Part shown: positions 1 to 6,748 of the stretch, one piece after another | Numbering within the stretch: position 1 is the stretch's first letter | How the letters are laid out: each line of letters begins with the position of its first letter | DNA from: CAZQVA01 sp964596685 | Lineage (GTDB): Bacteria; Chlamydiota; Chlamydiia; Chlamydiales; VFKH01 | DNA: 46,084 bases | Reading direction: 5' to 3' | Assembly: GCA_964596685.1 (NCBI GenBank) | Contig: CAZQVA010000017.1 | Span: 1 to 46,084 of the forward strand | Program-made: the position numbers and the translations under genes | Notes under the pieces: generated by a model | Databases searched by the model: none | What the model was told of the DNA's origin: nothing | What the model saw: the letters and a program-made list of their open reading frames with translations, nothing else

Positions 1-109
1 CAATGCGATTTTTGATCTCTTCTGGTAGATGGCTCTGTAGGAATGGAATGGCAAATTCGCGCTCTTCTAAAAGCGCATGAAAGTGTTTGTCGTGGAGATT
101 TTTGCTCAT
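1..109 (-). CDS. Rpn/YhgA-like nuclease (transposase_31 family), N-terminal fragment
   Basis: The minus strand opens with ATG at 109 and reads MSKNLHDKHFHALLEERE, then FAIPFLQSHLPEEIKNRI, before the window ends. The HDKxFxxLL..RE.A..FLQ..LPEEI pattern is the start of the Rpn recombination-promoting nuclease / YhgA-like family (PD-(D/E)XK fold), often labelled putative transposase. Only 36 codons are visible, so the catalytic region lies outside the window. It follows bioY on the same strand with a hairpin between them. Family assignment is from pattern recognition on a short piece, but the match is characteristic. Confidence 0.7.
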   Translation of the reverse strand, partial: MSKNLHDKHFHALLEEREFAIPFLQSHLPEEIKNRI

Positions 110-164
110 AACGCGTGCATCGTAGCTTAAGAATTGGCTGGAAAGCAAGGTTTTTTTTGCAATG

Positions 165-201
165 GTTCACATACTCCCAAAAAAGGAGGAAGTATGTGAA
201 C
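165..201 (-). terminator. Hairpin between bioY and the Rpn-like gene
   Basis: A perfect 11-bp inverted repeat, GTTCACATACT (165-175) and AGTATGTGAAC (191-201), lies in the 106-bp gap after the bioY stop. The loop can pair further (CTCC/GGAG). No T-run follows on the minus strand, so it is either a weak or factor-assisted terminator for bioY or an mRNA end-stabilising stem; the T-run at 151-158 lies on the plus strand. Confidence 0.5.
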
Positions 202-215
202 TGCCACCCTAGCAT

Positions 216-749
216 CTATGCTTTTTTGCGCACGACAAGAGCTGTCATAAAAGCGACAATTACAGCACTAGGGATAAAAGGAGCGACTCCAAGCAAGAAA
301 ACATGATCGATGCCGACGAAGGGAACAAGGCCAATAGCGCCCATAACCAGCAGTAGTAACTGCATAAGAAGAGTGCCCAAAAAAGTCCATTTAAGGCTTG
401 CGGGTCTGATGAATTTATTCATTAGGTAAGCAACAAGTACATAACCGAAAAGGTAGCCACAAGTTGGGCCCATCCACCAAGCAGCGTTAGCTCCACTTGC
501 AAGCACAGGCAAACCACATGTTGCATATAACAAGTAGAGAACTACAGCTAGGCAAGCGCGCTTGGAACCCAAAGCAAGTGCCATCCAGCTTAATGCTAGC
601 GGTGTCAAGGAAAGAGGAACAGGTGTAAAAAAGAGAGGAACGGTAAGACGCGCCATAACAGCCAAAAAGAGGCTACCCGCAATAACGGCGAGGGCATTTT
701 TTGCCAATGATGAAGACTGATGAGATGATGAATAGACAGATGCAATCAT
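216..749 (-). CDS. bioY: Biotin transporter BioY (ECF S component)
   Basis: A 177-residue polytopic membrane protein with about six hydrophobic segments, of normal length for BioY. The family signature is seen as VPLFFTPVPLSLTPLAL near the N-terminus and GANAAWWMGPTCGYLFGY in the middle, a variant of the usual G..GP..GY..GY motif. BioY binds biotin as the substrate-specificity subunit of an energy-coupling factor importer; no EcfT/EcfA genes are nearby, so it would act alone or with a shared module. The start ATG at 749 is preceded by a good Shine-Dalgarno (AAGGAG, 761-767 region) that overlaps the end of the upstream lipoprotein gene, which argues for co-transcription. Confidence 0.92.
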   Translation of the reverse strand: MIASVYSSSHQSSSLAKNALAVIAGSLFLAVMARLTVPLFFTPVPLSLTPLALSWMALALGSKRACLAVVLYLLYATCGLPVLASGANAAWWMGPTCGYLFGYVLVAYLMNKFIRPASLKWTFLGTLLMQLLLLVMGAIGLVPFVGIDHVFLLGVAPFIPSAVIVAFMTALVVRKKA

Positions 750-768
750 TTCTAGTTAATAACTCCTT

Positions 769-1332
769 TCAATAGCCTGCTAGAGGGTATTCTAGTGGCG
801 GGGTTTCTAACGCTTGCGTCTCTGTATTGGCGTAATAGTAAAAAATTTCGCCAGCTACATAGCGTACTTGCGCAATATAAGGATACAATGGACGATCAAA
901 ATTCTCATCCCAAAATGTGAGTTTAAACGCAATTTGTCCTTTTGATGCATATTTCTTATAACTTTTGGGATAAATACTCCGCATAAATGCATGATATTCT
1001 TCAAAAACGATATCAGCAAGGAGCTGCCGTTCATAGATACGAGCTACTTTTTCAATAATGGGTTGTAATTGCTCGCGCGTCATTTTCTGTCGCGACATAA
1101 AATCAGCCACCCAAGTGACTTTTGGGTTAGCATCAACGAAATGATTCGTGCCAATATGCAATAATTCCCAGTGATTTTCCTTTGCAATTTCTTCTGAGGA
1201 CTTGCGCATTACGATTTCAGAGCCTTTAGGAGCTGCTCTTCCAAGGCCAGTATCTGCAATATGATGACGACAGCCCATCGAAAGCACTCCCACCAAAATC
1301 AATAATCCCAAAAACTTAAGATTTCTACCCAT
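769..1332 (-). CDS. Putative lipoprotein, unknown function
   Basis: About 187 residues. The chosen ATG at 1332 starts a lipoprotein signal, MGRNLKFLGLLILVGVLSMGC, with a lipobox LSMGC; a longer reading frame runs up to 1455 but would bury this signal and overlap the upstream gene, so the shorter start is preferred. The mature part is soluble, with aromatic-rich C-terminal segments, and no family is recognised. It sits between a membrane protein gene and bioY on the same strand, its stop overlapping the bioY ribosome-binding site. Likely an inner- or outer-membrane-anchored protein; role unknown. Confidence 0.7.
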   Translation of the reverse strand: MGRNLKFLGLLILVGVLSMGCRHHIADTGLGRAAPKGSEIVMRKSSEEIAKENHWELLHIGTNHFVDANPKVTWVADFMSRQKMTREQLQPIIEKVARIYERQLLADIVFEEYHAFMRSIYPKSYKKYASKGQIAFKLTFWDENFDRPLYPYIAQVRYVAGEIFYYYANTETQALETPPLEYPLAGY

Positions 1333-1397
1333 ATGGATTTTCTCACAAATAAACGAGCGGATAATAATACGCTTCTTGGTTGCTGTCCAGCAAAGGA

Positions 1398-2372
1398 TTA
1401 TTTGTGCTGTTGAAGGAATTCGTAGACGGGATAGGGAATGACGTTGGCCAACCATCCTTCTACCTTGATGCGATGGCGCTGATAATATACGCCAGCAAAA
1501 AAGACACCCACTCCCATTAATACCAATGCAAATGGAAAGAAAATAGAATCTTCAAATACATTATAGGCTAGGTAACAGAGATAACAAAAGAGGCCGAGTC
1601 CCCCAAAAACCACAAATATCGTACGGCGCAAAGGGACTGACAGCGCTAATAGTAAGAAGTGAGCAAATCCAAAGAGTGCAAGCAGCAGTTCATTGCCTTC
1701 AGTAAAGAAGAAGAAATTGAAAGAGAATCCGAGAAGGCCAAAGAAATAAGACCAAAAGGCATAATTGCGATGGGGAAAATGCTTATTCTGCAAAAATCCA
1801 ATTGCCATAATCAGGATAGCCAGCAAGATGCCAATACCGCTCGTCAATTGATTATCAGGCATTACATCATAAAACAAAAACCATAAGGCGCTATAAAGAG
1901 GGACGAGGAGAAAAGGAAAGGGGATAAAACCGATAGTAACGAGTGCCCCAGCCACAGTAAAAAATGCAGGAACCCATTTGTCGTGGGAATATGTCGGACC
2001 ATTGACCCAAATCTGTATGCCCCATACAGCAACAGGGATCATACAGACAGCAACGGTGATTAATAATCCACCCAACAGCGTCTGTTTCTTTTTCCAAAAA
2101 TGCCTTCCGATAAGGCCAAATCCCGCAGCATAAACTGCAGCAACGCCAAATAGTCCCGGGCCACCAAGTGTAATAAAACTAGAAGACAACAACCATGTCA
2201 TCGCCAAGATAACAAGGAGAGCGCCCACATAAAAGGCTATGTGGGCGAAGTCCAATAAGGAGCGGGGCTGTGAGTTCTTTTCTACAGAATCCCACAACGC
2301 CTTTGTCTGACCCTCTGAGAGCCCCTGCTCCTTAGCGTAAAGCAAAAACTGTTCTTTCGTTAAATTCGCCAC
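1398..2372 (-). CDS. Polytopic membrane protein, DUF2157-like
   Basis: 324 residues starting with GTG at 2372 (no ATG is available near it). A soluble N-terminal helix pair (about residues 1-35, LTKEQFLLYAKEQGLSEGQ) is followed by roughly nine to ten hydrophobic helices and a short cytoplasmic-looking tail. This layout resembles DUF2157 family membrane proteins, whose function is unknown; the assignment is tentative. The gene begins 29 bases after the third NHLP precursor stop, on the same strand, so it could be a transporter or immunity partner of those peptides, but that is inference from position only. Confidence 0.72.
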   Translation of the reverse strand: MANLTKEQFLLYAKEQGLSEGQTKALWDSVEKNSQPRSLLDFAHIAFYVGALLVILAMTWLLSSSFITLGGPGLFGVAAVYAAGFGLIGRHFWKKKQTLLGGLLITVAVCMIPVAVWGIQIWVNGPTYSHDKWVPAFFTVAGALVTIGFIPFPFLLVPLYSALWFLFYDVMPDNQLTSGIGILLAILIMAIGFLQNKHFPHRNYAFWSYFFGLLGFSFNFFFFTEGNELLLALFGFAHFLLLALSVPLRRTIFVVFGGLGLFCYLCYLAYNVFEDSIFFPFALVLMGVGVFFAGVYYQRHRIKVEGWLANVIPYPVYEFLQQHK

Positions 2373-2401
2373 GTACTCTATTAACTCTGTCTTATTTAAT
2401 A

Positions 2402-2815
2402 CTAAAAGCTACCTGGTCCTATACTAATCGTGAATGGTACGCTGTTGCCACTACTTACAGTTGCTATAGCGTCAACTGACTCATTTCCTTCCCCTACGAG
2501 TGTTATATTAGCGCCCTCAGAAGTAGCTGTTATGTTTTCGTAATACCCACCACTGTAGAGTTTGGAAAATTTATTTAAACCTTCTTTCTCTAATTGCAGA
2601 CCTTTAGGAAGACATGGTAAAACAAAATTAAAGTGAGATGGTGAATTTTTATGCACATGCACTTTAACTTTTTCAGACAATTGCACACCATATTTCTCAA
2701 AAACTAATCTTGGGTTTTCTAAGAGATCCTTAGTTAATGTTTCATCTCGCCAGGAGTCCATAACAATCTGGAACCAAACTGCACTTAGATCTTTACTGCA
2801 CAGGCTTTGTGCCAT
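2402..2815 (-). CDS. NHLP-type (nitrile hydratase-like leader) RiPP precursor 3
   Basis: 137 residues. Residues 12-70 look like the nitrile-hydratase-alpha-related leader seen in NHLP/proteusin precursors: a W near the start, then DSWRDETLTKDLLENPRLVFEKYG-like text, an alternating VKVHVHKN strand and FNFVLPCLP. A GG at 89-90 (LYSGG) fits a leader cleavage site, leaving a 47-residue core rich in S, T, G and N with no cysteine, ending in GPGSF. It is the last of three tandem paralogues with 24-26-base spacers. No modification enzyme is visible next to it. The family call is by pattern; the processing site is inferred. Confidence 0.72.
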   Translation of the reverse strand: MAQSLCSKDLSAVWFQIVMDSWRDETLTKDLLENPRLVFEKYGVQLSEKVKVHVHKNSPSHFNFVLPCLPKGLQLEKEGLNKFSKLYSGGYYENITATSEGANITLVGEGNESVDAIATVSSGNSVPFTISIGPGSF

Positions 2816-2841
2816 CTTTCAATCCCCACGTCTTCAAAGTA

Positions 2842-3237
2842 TTAGAACATTCCTGCCATTCCCGGCGGCGTTCCAGACCCCTCATCAGCAGAAACCGTAG
2901 AACCACTAATTGCTATAGTGACCCCTTCAGTTTGAGGAAGAGACGCATGAATGCGCGTAGTGGTTAAGCCATCAGAAAAAGTGTCATTCACAGAGTAACC
3001 ACCATTTACTAGTAACTTTTTTTGAGCCACAGGTGAGAGCTTGTCTGGTAATACCAAGAGAAGCTCGCCATCCTTCTGTTCATGGACGTGCACTTTCACT
3101 TTAGGATCAATATGCACGCCACACTCTTTTAAAGCTGCAATAGGGTCCTTGACTAAGAGCTTCTTATAAGCAGATGAACCCCAGGCATGTAATACAACTT
3201 CATCCCATCGGTTTTCGCTTTTAACAGTTCTTGTCAT
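2842..3237 (-). CDS. NHLP-type (nitrile hydratase-like leader) RiPP precursor 2
   Basis: 131 residues. Leader residues 10-66 follow the same plan as its neighbours: HAWGSSAYKKLLVKDPIAALKECG, then PKVKVHVHEQ and LLLVLPD. The GG at 79-80 (LVNGG) would release a 51-residue core with many S, T and G residues, no cysteine, ending GMAGMF. The core has almost no sequence in common with those of the two sister genes, while the leaders clearly align; conserved leader with variable core is the usual signature of ribosomal peptide precursors. Start ATG 3237 has an AGG seven bases upstream. Confidence 0.75.
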   Translation of the reverse strand: MTRTVKSENRWDEVVLHAWGSSAYKKLLVKDPIAALKECGVHIDPKVKVHVHEQKDGELLLVLPDKLSPVAQKKLLVNGGYSVNDTFSDGLTTTRIHASLPQTEGVTIAISGSTVSADEGSGTPPGMAGMF

Positions 3238-3261
3238 ATCGTACCTATTCTTTTACCGTTG

Positions 3262-3735
3262 CTAATAACCTTGAGGTATCACAGGGCTAAAACTAGTACC
3301 ACTGGTACCTACTCCTTGCATGGTTATGTCTCCAACATTTATGGAGTGCGTACTTGTATCACTAAATGCTGATCCAACGCTAATTGCTGATACCGAACCA
3401 CCAAGGGGGCCATTTACCTCTATACCCGATATTGAGCTCCCACCAATATGGCGGCGGAGGTCAGCGTCGGAAAGACGAGCTGCGTCTTTAGGAGCTGCTG
3501 GTAGAATGAAATGGAGCGACGTAGGTGTGTTTTCGTACACTTTTACGTTGATTTTTGCATCAACATTAACGCCAAGGGACTTCAGGGCTGCATGTGGGTT
3601 AGATAGCAGGTGCTTTTTAAAAGCTGGGTCTTTCCACGCTTTCAGTGTTACTGCATGCCATACATCTTGTAATGTAGGGGCTTTTTTTGCTGCGGATGCA
3701 GGCTTGTGAGCTGCTCCTGAACTTGCTTTTGTCAT
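3262..3735 (-). CDS. NHLP-type (nitrile hydratase-like leader) RiPP precursor 1
   Basis: 157 residues, first gene of the tandem trio. A basic, Ala-rich extension (residues 1-20) precedes the leader (21-82): TLQDVWHAVTLKAWKDPAFK, LLSNPHAALKSLGV, INVKVYENT, LHFILPAAP. These are the hallmarks of NHLP leaders, which derive from the nitrile hydratase alpha subunit and are read by peptide-maturation enzymes. GG at 98-99 gives a 58-residue core of mainly S, G, T, V and I with a second internal GG and an aromatic end (PQGY); no cysteine, so not a lanthipeptide. A strong GGAGG Shine-Dalgarno six bases before ATG 3735 suggests high expression. Confidence 0.8.
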   Translation of the reverse strand: MTKASSGAAHKPASAAKKAPTLQDVWHAVTLKAWKDPAFKKHLLSNPHAALKSLGVNVDAKINVKVYENTPTSLHFILPAAPKDAARLSDADLRRHIGGSSISGIEVNGPLGGSVSAISVGSAFSDTSTHSINVGDITMQGVGTSGTSFSPVIPQGY

Positions 3736-3949
3736 AATTCCTCCAAGATTTTTATGAAATTGCTTTATTTAACTTGATAGTGCTAGCAAAGTTTATTTTT
3801 CTCAAGTAATTTTTTCTTGCGGCTAGTTTTGCAAAAGACTCTTACATTATAAGCTTCAAAGGCGGCCTTGAACTTTTTTTTCGGATAAAGTCTTTGTGAA
3901 TTTTAATACTAATGATAAAATGGCTATCGAATTGACATGAAGGTTTCTA
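3736..3949. promoter_or_regulatory. Divergent intergenic region between the NHLP genes and the repeat protein
   Basis: 214 AT-rich bases from which transcription must leave in both directions. On the minus strand a perfect TATAAT (3846-3851) could be the -10 box for the NHLP operon, though no convincing -35 box stands at the right distance. The plus-strand promoter is listed separately. No operator-like palindrome was found. Confidence 0.4.
3894..3921 (+). promoter_or_regulatory. Sigma70-like promoter of the repeat protein gene
   Basis: TTGTGA (3894-3899), a 16-base spacer, and TAAAAT (3916-3921), 28 bases before the ATG at 3950. The gene also has a GAAGG Shine-Dalgarno six bases ahead of its start. 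Predicted by eye. Confidence 0.5.
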
Positions 3950-6415
3950 ATGAGTATCGACGCATCCCTCCCATGGACTCCAAAAGCTCATTTGCGTTTT
4001 CATCAAAAATTATGCGAGCAGCTGCCAAAAAAATTTATACGTAATCCTGAAAAATATCTAAATAAGCATATTAAGACACCCGAGTCTCCATGGCCGTGGG
4101 GAGATTTGACGCAGCATTCTTCAATCAAATGGTCAAGGCTATTTTGCAGGCTCTTTCCTCGTGAACACAGATTTGGTGGTGTAGAGCATCTTTTTGCATA
4201 CTTTTGCAATACATATCTGCCTACTATACTACCATCGCCCGGAATGAAAACCAGTCATACTGCATGGTTTAATAATCAATTATCTGATGTGACTTCGCGT
4301 CGCGTGCGTGCTGTTGCCCTCTCTAAATTACGCTGGATAGAAAAACAAGAGTATTTTTCTCCCTATGCGATTCGCGAAATTTTGGAAAAGTCTCATCCTC
4401 CGGCATCAAGTGATTTGCCTGCCCCCCCTCTCCCTCTTCCAGTTACACCACATCAAGTTTCTCACAAATGGACAGAAGTTCATTCTGAAAAACTTTACCG
4501 CATTATTGCAGAGAGACTCCCCCATCTGAGCAAAGATCCTAAAAAGGCCATTAACACCTACCTCGAGCGCGCAAAAGTCTATCAATGGCCTTGGAATGCA
4601 AGATTTGGTCGCTACTGCGTCATCTGGTCAAAGATCGCTTCAGAGGAGTTTTTTGAAGAACGTTTTACGGCAGAGAAACTTGAGAAAAAATTTCACAACA
4701 AAGTGTTTCGCGAAAAATTCCTTAAAGAACCCCCTTTAACCTTCACTAACGAGCATCAAGAATGGCTGCGTCAATATGTCGAAAAGCATGGGAAAACTGC
4801 CTGGAAAGAAGCTTCTATCGCTTTTTTTCAACAGTATCAATACTATGTCTCCGACAAGGAATTGCTTCAACTACATGAAAAGTCAGAGCCCTCACCTGTC
4901 TCAAATGATCTTGCATCTGCAGCGGCTCCTGTTGTTTCCTTAGAATTGCCAGTGGAGCAAGATCGTTTGCCTGTCCCTCCANNNNNNNNNNNNNNNNNNN
5001 NNNNNNNNNNNNNNNNNNNNNNNNNNNNNNNNNNNNNNNNNNNNNNNNNNNNNNNNNNNNNNNNNNNNNNNNNNNNNNNNNAAATACAGCCATCGTCTGA
5101 TGAACAACGGATATCATCCCAGTGGAAACCACATCAAGTTTCTCACAAATGGACAGAAGTTCATTCTGAAAAACTTTACCGCATTATTGCAGAGAGACTC
5201 CCCCATCTGAGCAAAGATCCTAAAAAGGCCATTAACACCTACCTCGAGCGCGCAAAAGTCTATCAATGGCCTTGGAATGCAAGATTTGGTCGCTACTGCG
5301 TCATCTGGTCAAAGATCGCTTCAGAGGAGTTTTTTGAAGAACGTTTTACGGCAGAGAAACTTGAGAAAAAATTTCACAACAAAGTGTTTCGCGAAAAATT
5401 CCTTAAAGAACCCCCTTTAACCTTCACTAACGAGCATCAAGAATGGCTGCGTCAATATGTCGAAAAGCATGGGAAAACTGCCTGGAAAGAAGCTTCTATC
5501 GCTTTTTTTCAACAGTATCAATACTATGTCTCCGACAAGGAATTGCTTCAACTACATGAAAAGTCAGAGCCCTCACCTGTCTCAAATGATCTTGCATCTG
5601 CAGCGGCTCCTGTTGTTTCCTTAGAATTGCCAGTGGAGCAAGATCGTTTGCCTGTCCCTCCATATTTGCCTGTCGCTTCACATTTGCTTGTCGCTTCACA
5701 TTTGCCTGTCGCTTCACAGCAGAATATTACCTCGCCACCAGATGAACTTACAGACGAAATACAGCCATCGTCTGATGAACAACGGATATCATCCCAGTGG
5801 AAACCACATCACGAACAACTTTTAATTAAAAGTATCAATGCGGTGCTTCCAAGGTTCGCTGCAAATCCTAAGAGTGCGATAGGGGAATCTATTACCTTAC
5901 GTAAAGAGTGGCCATGGAAGGCCGTCCGTTGGATGAAGATAGCGGAAAAATTTTCGAGAGATATTTCTGATGTTTCGAAACTCTCTAAATACATTCGGCA
6001 ACATTTTGAAGATGTCACTGTTCCTGTAATACTTTCTCAAGCAAATCAAACACGACCTCCTCACATAACAAAGGCGATAAATGATTTATTGTTAATCCGG
6101 CCTGCGTACCAAATTAGTGAAATTGCGCATTGTATTTTTCAACAACATGAATGGTATATGTCTCCTAACAGTGTCCGCAACATTAGAAACTCAATACGAC
6201 AACGTCATCGATTACCTGCATCTAAAAGAAAGTCCTCAAGCTTGGAAGAGCCCCCATCCAAAATCCCACGAACAGCTGCAGCTTCTCCTACACAAGGACG
6301 TCCTGCTACTCCTCCTGAATATGTTGAAGAAAGAGACAGCCCCTTTTCACTAGATTCTTTTGATTCACTCCCTTCCCTTTCTTCAGCCGATGTAGTCAGT
6401 CAGTTTTTTAAGTAA
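3950..6415 (+). CDS. Protein of four tryptophan-rich, Myb/SANT-like repeat units; candidate effector
   Basis: About 820 residues including a run of unknown sequence. Four related units are visible: residues about 8-150, 167-317, a copy of the second at about 394-544, and 620-770. Each unit has two halves; the first carries WPW and W.KIA motifs (IWSKIASEEFF), the second reads like a Myb/SANT helix-turn-helix (HQEWLRQYVEKHGKTAWKEA). Units are joined by Pro/Ser-rich linkers with (HLPVAS)n. The tail has basic clusters (RQRHRLPASKRK, SKIPR) resembling a nuclear localisation signal, then an acidic Ser-rich end. No signal peptide or membrane segment. I do not recognise the family by name; DNA binding in the host nucleus is inference. 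The real repeat number is uncertain because the assembly is broken inside. Confidence 0.75.
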   Translation: MSIDASLPWTPKAHLRFHQKLCEQLPKKFIRNPEKYLNKHIKTPESPWPWGDLTQHSSIKWSRLFCRLFPREHRFGGVEHLFAYFCNTYLPTILPSPGMKTSHTAWFNNQLSDVTSRRVRAVALSKLRWIEKQEYFSPYAIREILEKSHPPASSDLPAPPLPLPVTPHQVSHKWTEVHSEKLYRIIAERLPHLSKDPKKAINTYLERAKVYQWPWNARFGRYCVIWSKIASEEFFEERFTAEKLEKKFHNKVFREKFLKEPPLTFTNEHQEWLRQYVEKHGKTAWKEASIAFFQQYQYYVSDKELLQLHEKSEPSPVSNDLASAAAPVVSLELPVEQDRLPVPPXXXXXXXXXXXXXXXXXXXXXXXXXXXXXXXXXXIQPSSDEQRISSQWKPHQVSHKWTEVHSEKLYRIIAERLPHLSKDPKKAINTYLERAKVYQWPWNARFGRYCVIWSKIASEEFFEERFTAEKLEKKFHNKVFREKFLKEPPLTFTNEHQEWLRQYVEKHGKTAWKEASIAFFQQYQYYVSDKELLQLHEKSEPSPVSNDLASAAAPVVSLELPVEQDRLPVPPYLPVASHLLVASHLPVASQQNITSPPDELTDEIQPSSDEQRISSQWKPHHEQLLIKSINAVLPRFAANPKSAIGESITLRKEWPWKAVRWMKIAEKFSRDISDVSKLSKYIRQHFEDVTVPVILSQANQTRPPHITKAINDLLLIRPAYQISEIAHCIFQQHEWYMSPNSVRNIRNSIRQRHRLPASKRKSSSLEEPPSKIPRTAAASPTQGRPATPPEYVEERDSPFSLDSFDSLPSLSSADVVSQFFK
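4982..5081. other. Assembly gap (100 N)
   Basis: Exactly 100 unknown bases, a standard scaffold placeholder. The matching stretch of the second repeat copy (5663-5756) is 94 bases, so the true gap is 94 if one copy is missing nothing; more complete 675-bp units could also be hidden. Confidence 0.98.
5663..5716 (+). repeat. Three 18-bp tandem units in the linker
   Basis: Three near-identical 18-base units, atttgcctgtcgcttcac in one phase, encode L-P-V-A-S-H style repeats in the linker after the third domain unit. The middle unit has one change (P to L). Confidence 0.85.
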
Positions 6416-6475
6416 CGTAAACATGCTTCAGTATTTTTAAGATCATATCGAAAAGAATGACCAAAGTCATGCTTA

Positions 6476-6690
6476 GTGCGACCGGTATGTCGCTACACTA
6501 GGAGGTGCAAGCCTCTACAGGCCTTAATAAGAGAAACCGTTAGAGAAGGCAAGGGTATCCATCGTGAGGTGGGATCTGAAAAAAGTCGCATACAAAATGC
6601 AGGCCTGACGAACAGGAAGCGCATATGAGGCAAGGGTCTTAGGATGAGGATGGTCTTGTTAAAGCAATGGAAGAGGGGACTCCGCTAGGT
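6476..6690 (+). other. 5' fragment of a group II intron, no maturase
   Basis: This gene-free stretch starts GTGCGACC, the 5' boundary type of bacterial group II introns, and contains domain I-like landmarks in order: TAGGAGG, GAGAAACCGTTAGAGAAGGC, a GTCGCAT-type segment, CTGACGAACAGGAAGCG and CATATGAGGCAAGGG. It ends near GGGGACTCCGCTAGG. No reverse transcriptase reading frame and no domain V (AGC...GTTC hairpin) follow before the next gene, so this is a truncated, immobile remnant. Recognition is by motif memory, not by covariance search. The 60 bases before it (6416-6475) show nothing. Confidence 0.6.
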
Positions 6691-6700
6691 TAAAACATAT

Positions 6701-6735
6701 AAAACCTACCCACTTGACCTAATTGGGTAGGTTTT
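6701..6735 (+). promoter_or_regulatory. Perfect 12-bp inverted repeat upstream of abiEi (operator or terminator)
   Basis: AAAACCTACCCA (6701-6712) and TGGGTAGGTTTT (6724-6735) flank an 11-base loop and end 13 bases before the abiEi start. AbiEi antitoxins of type IV systems are known to repress their own promoter by binding inverted repeats, so this is a likely operator. It could also work as a bidirectional terminator (A-run on one side, T-run on the other) insulating the module from the intron remnant. Confidence 0.6.
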
Positions 6736-6748
6736 GTAGAATCAGAAT

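Larger units (their letters stand above)
4448..5803 (+). repeat. Near-identical tandem 675-bp repeat inside the gene
   Basis: The segment starting at 4448 recurs at 5129 and appears identical base for base up to the gap. From 5129 to 5804 the period is 675 bp (225 codons). The first period measures 681 bp only because the 100 N placeholder replaces what would be 94 bases if the copies are identical. Such recent duplication is why the assembly failed here. Confidence 0.9.

Noticed and set aside
1333..1455. Longer N-terminus for the lipoprotein gene
   Set aside because: It would place a lipoprotein signal in the middle of the protein and overlap the upstream membrane protein gene.
3320..3709. 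129-codon plus-strand reading frame opposite the first NHLP gene
   Set aside because: Antisense of a well-supported gene with a strong ribosome-binding site on the other strand; no start signal and no recognisable protein.
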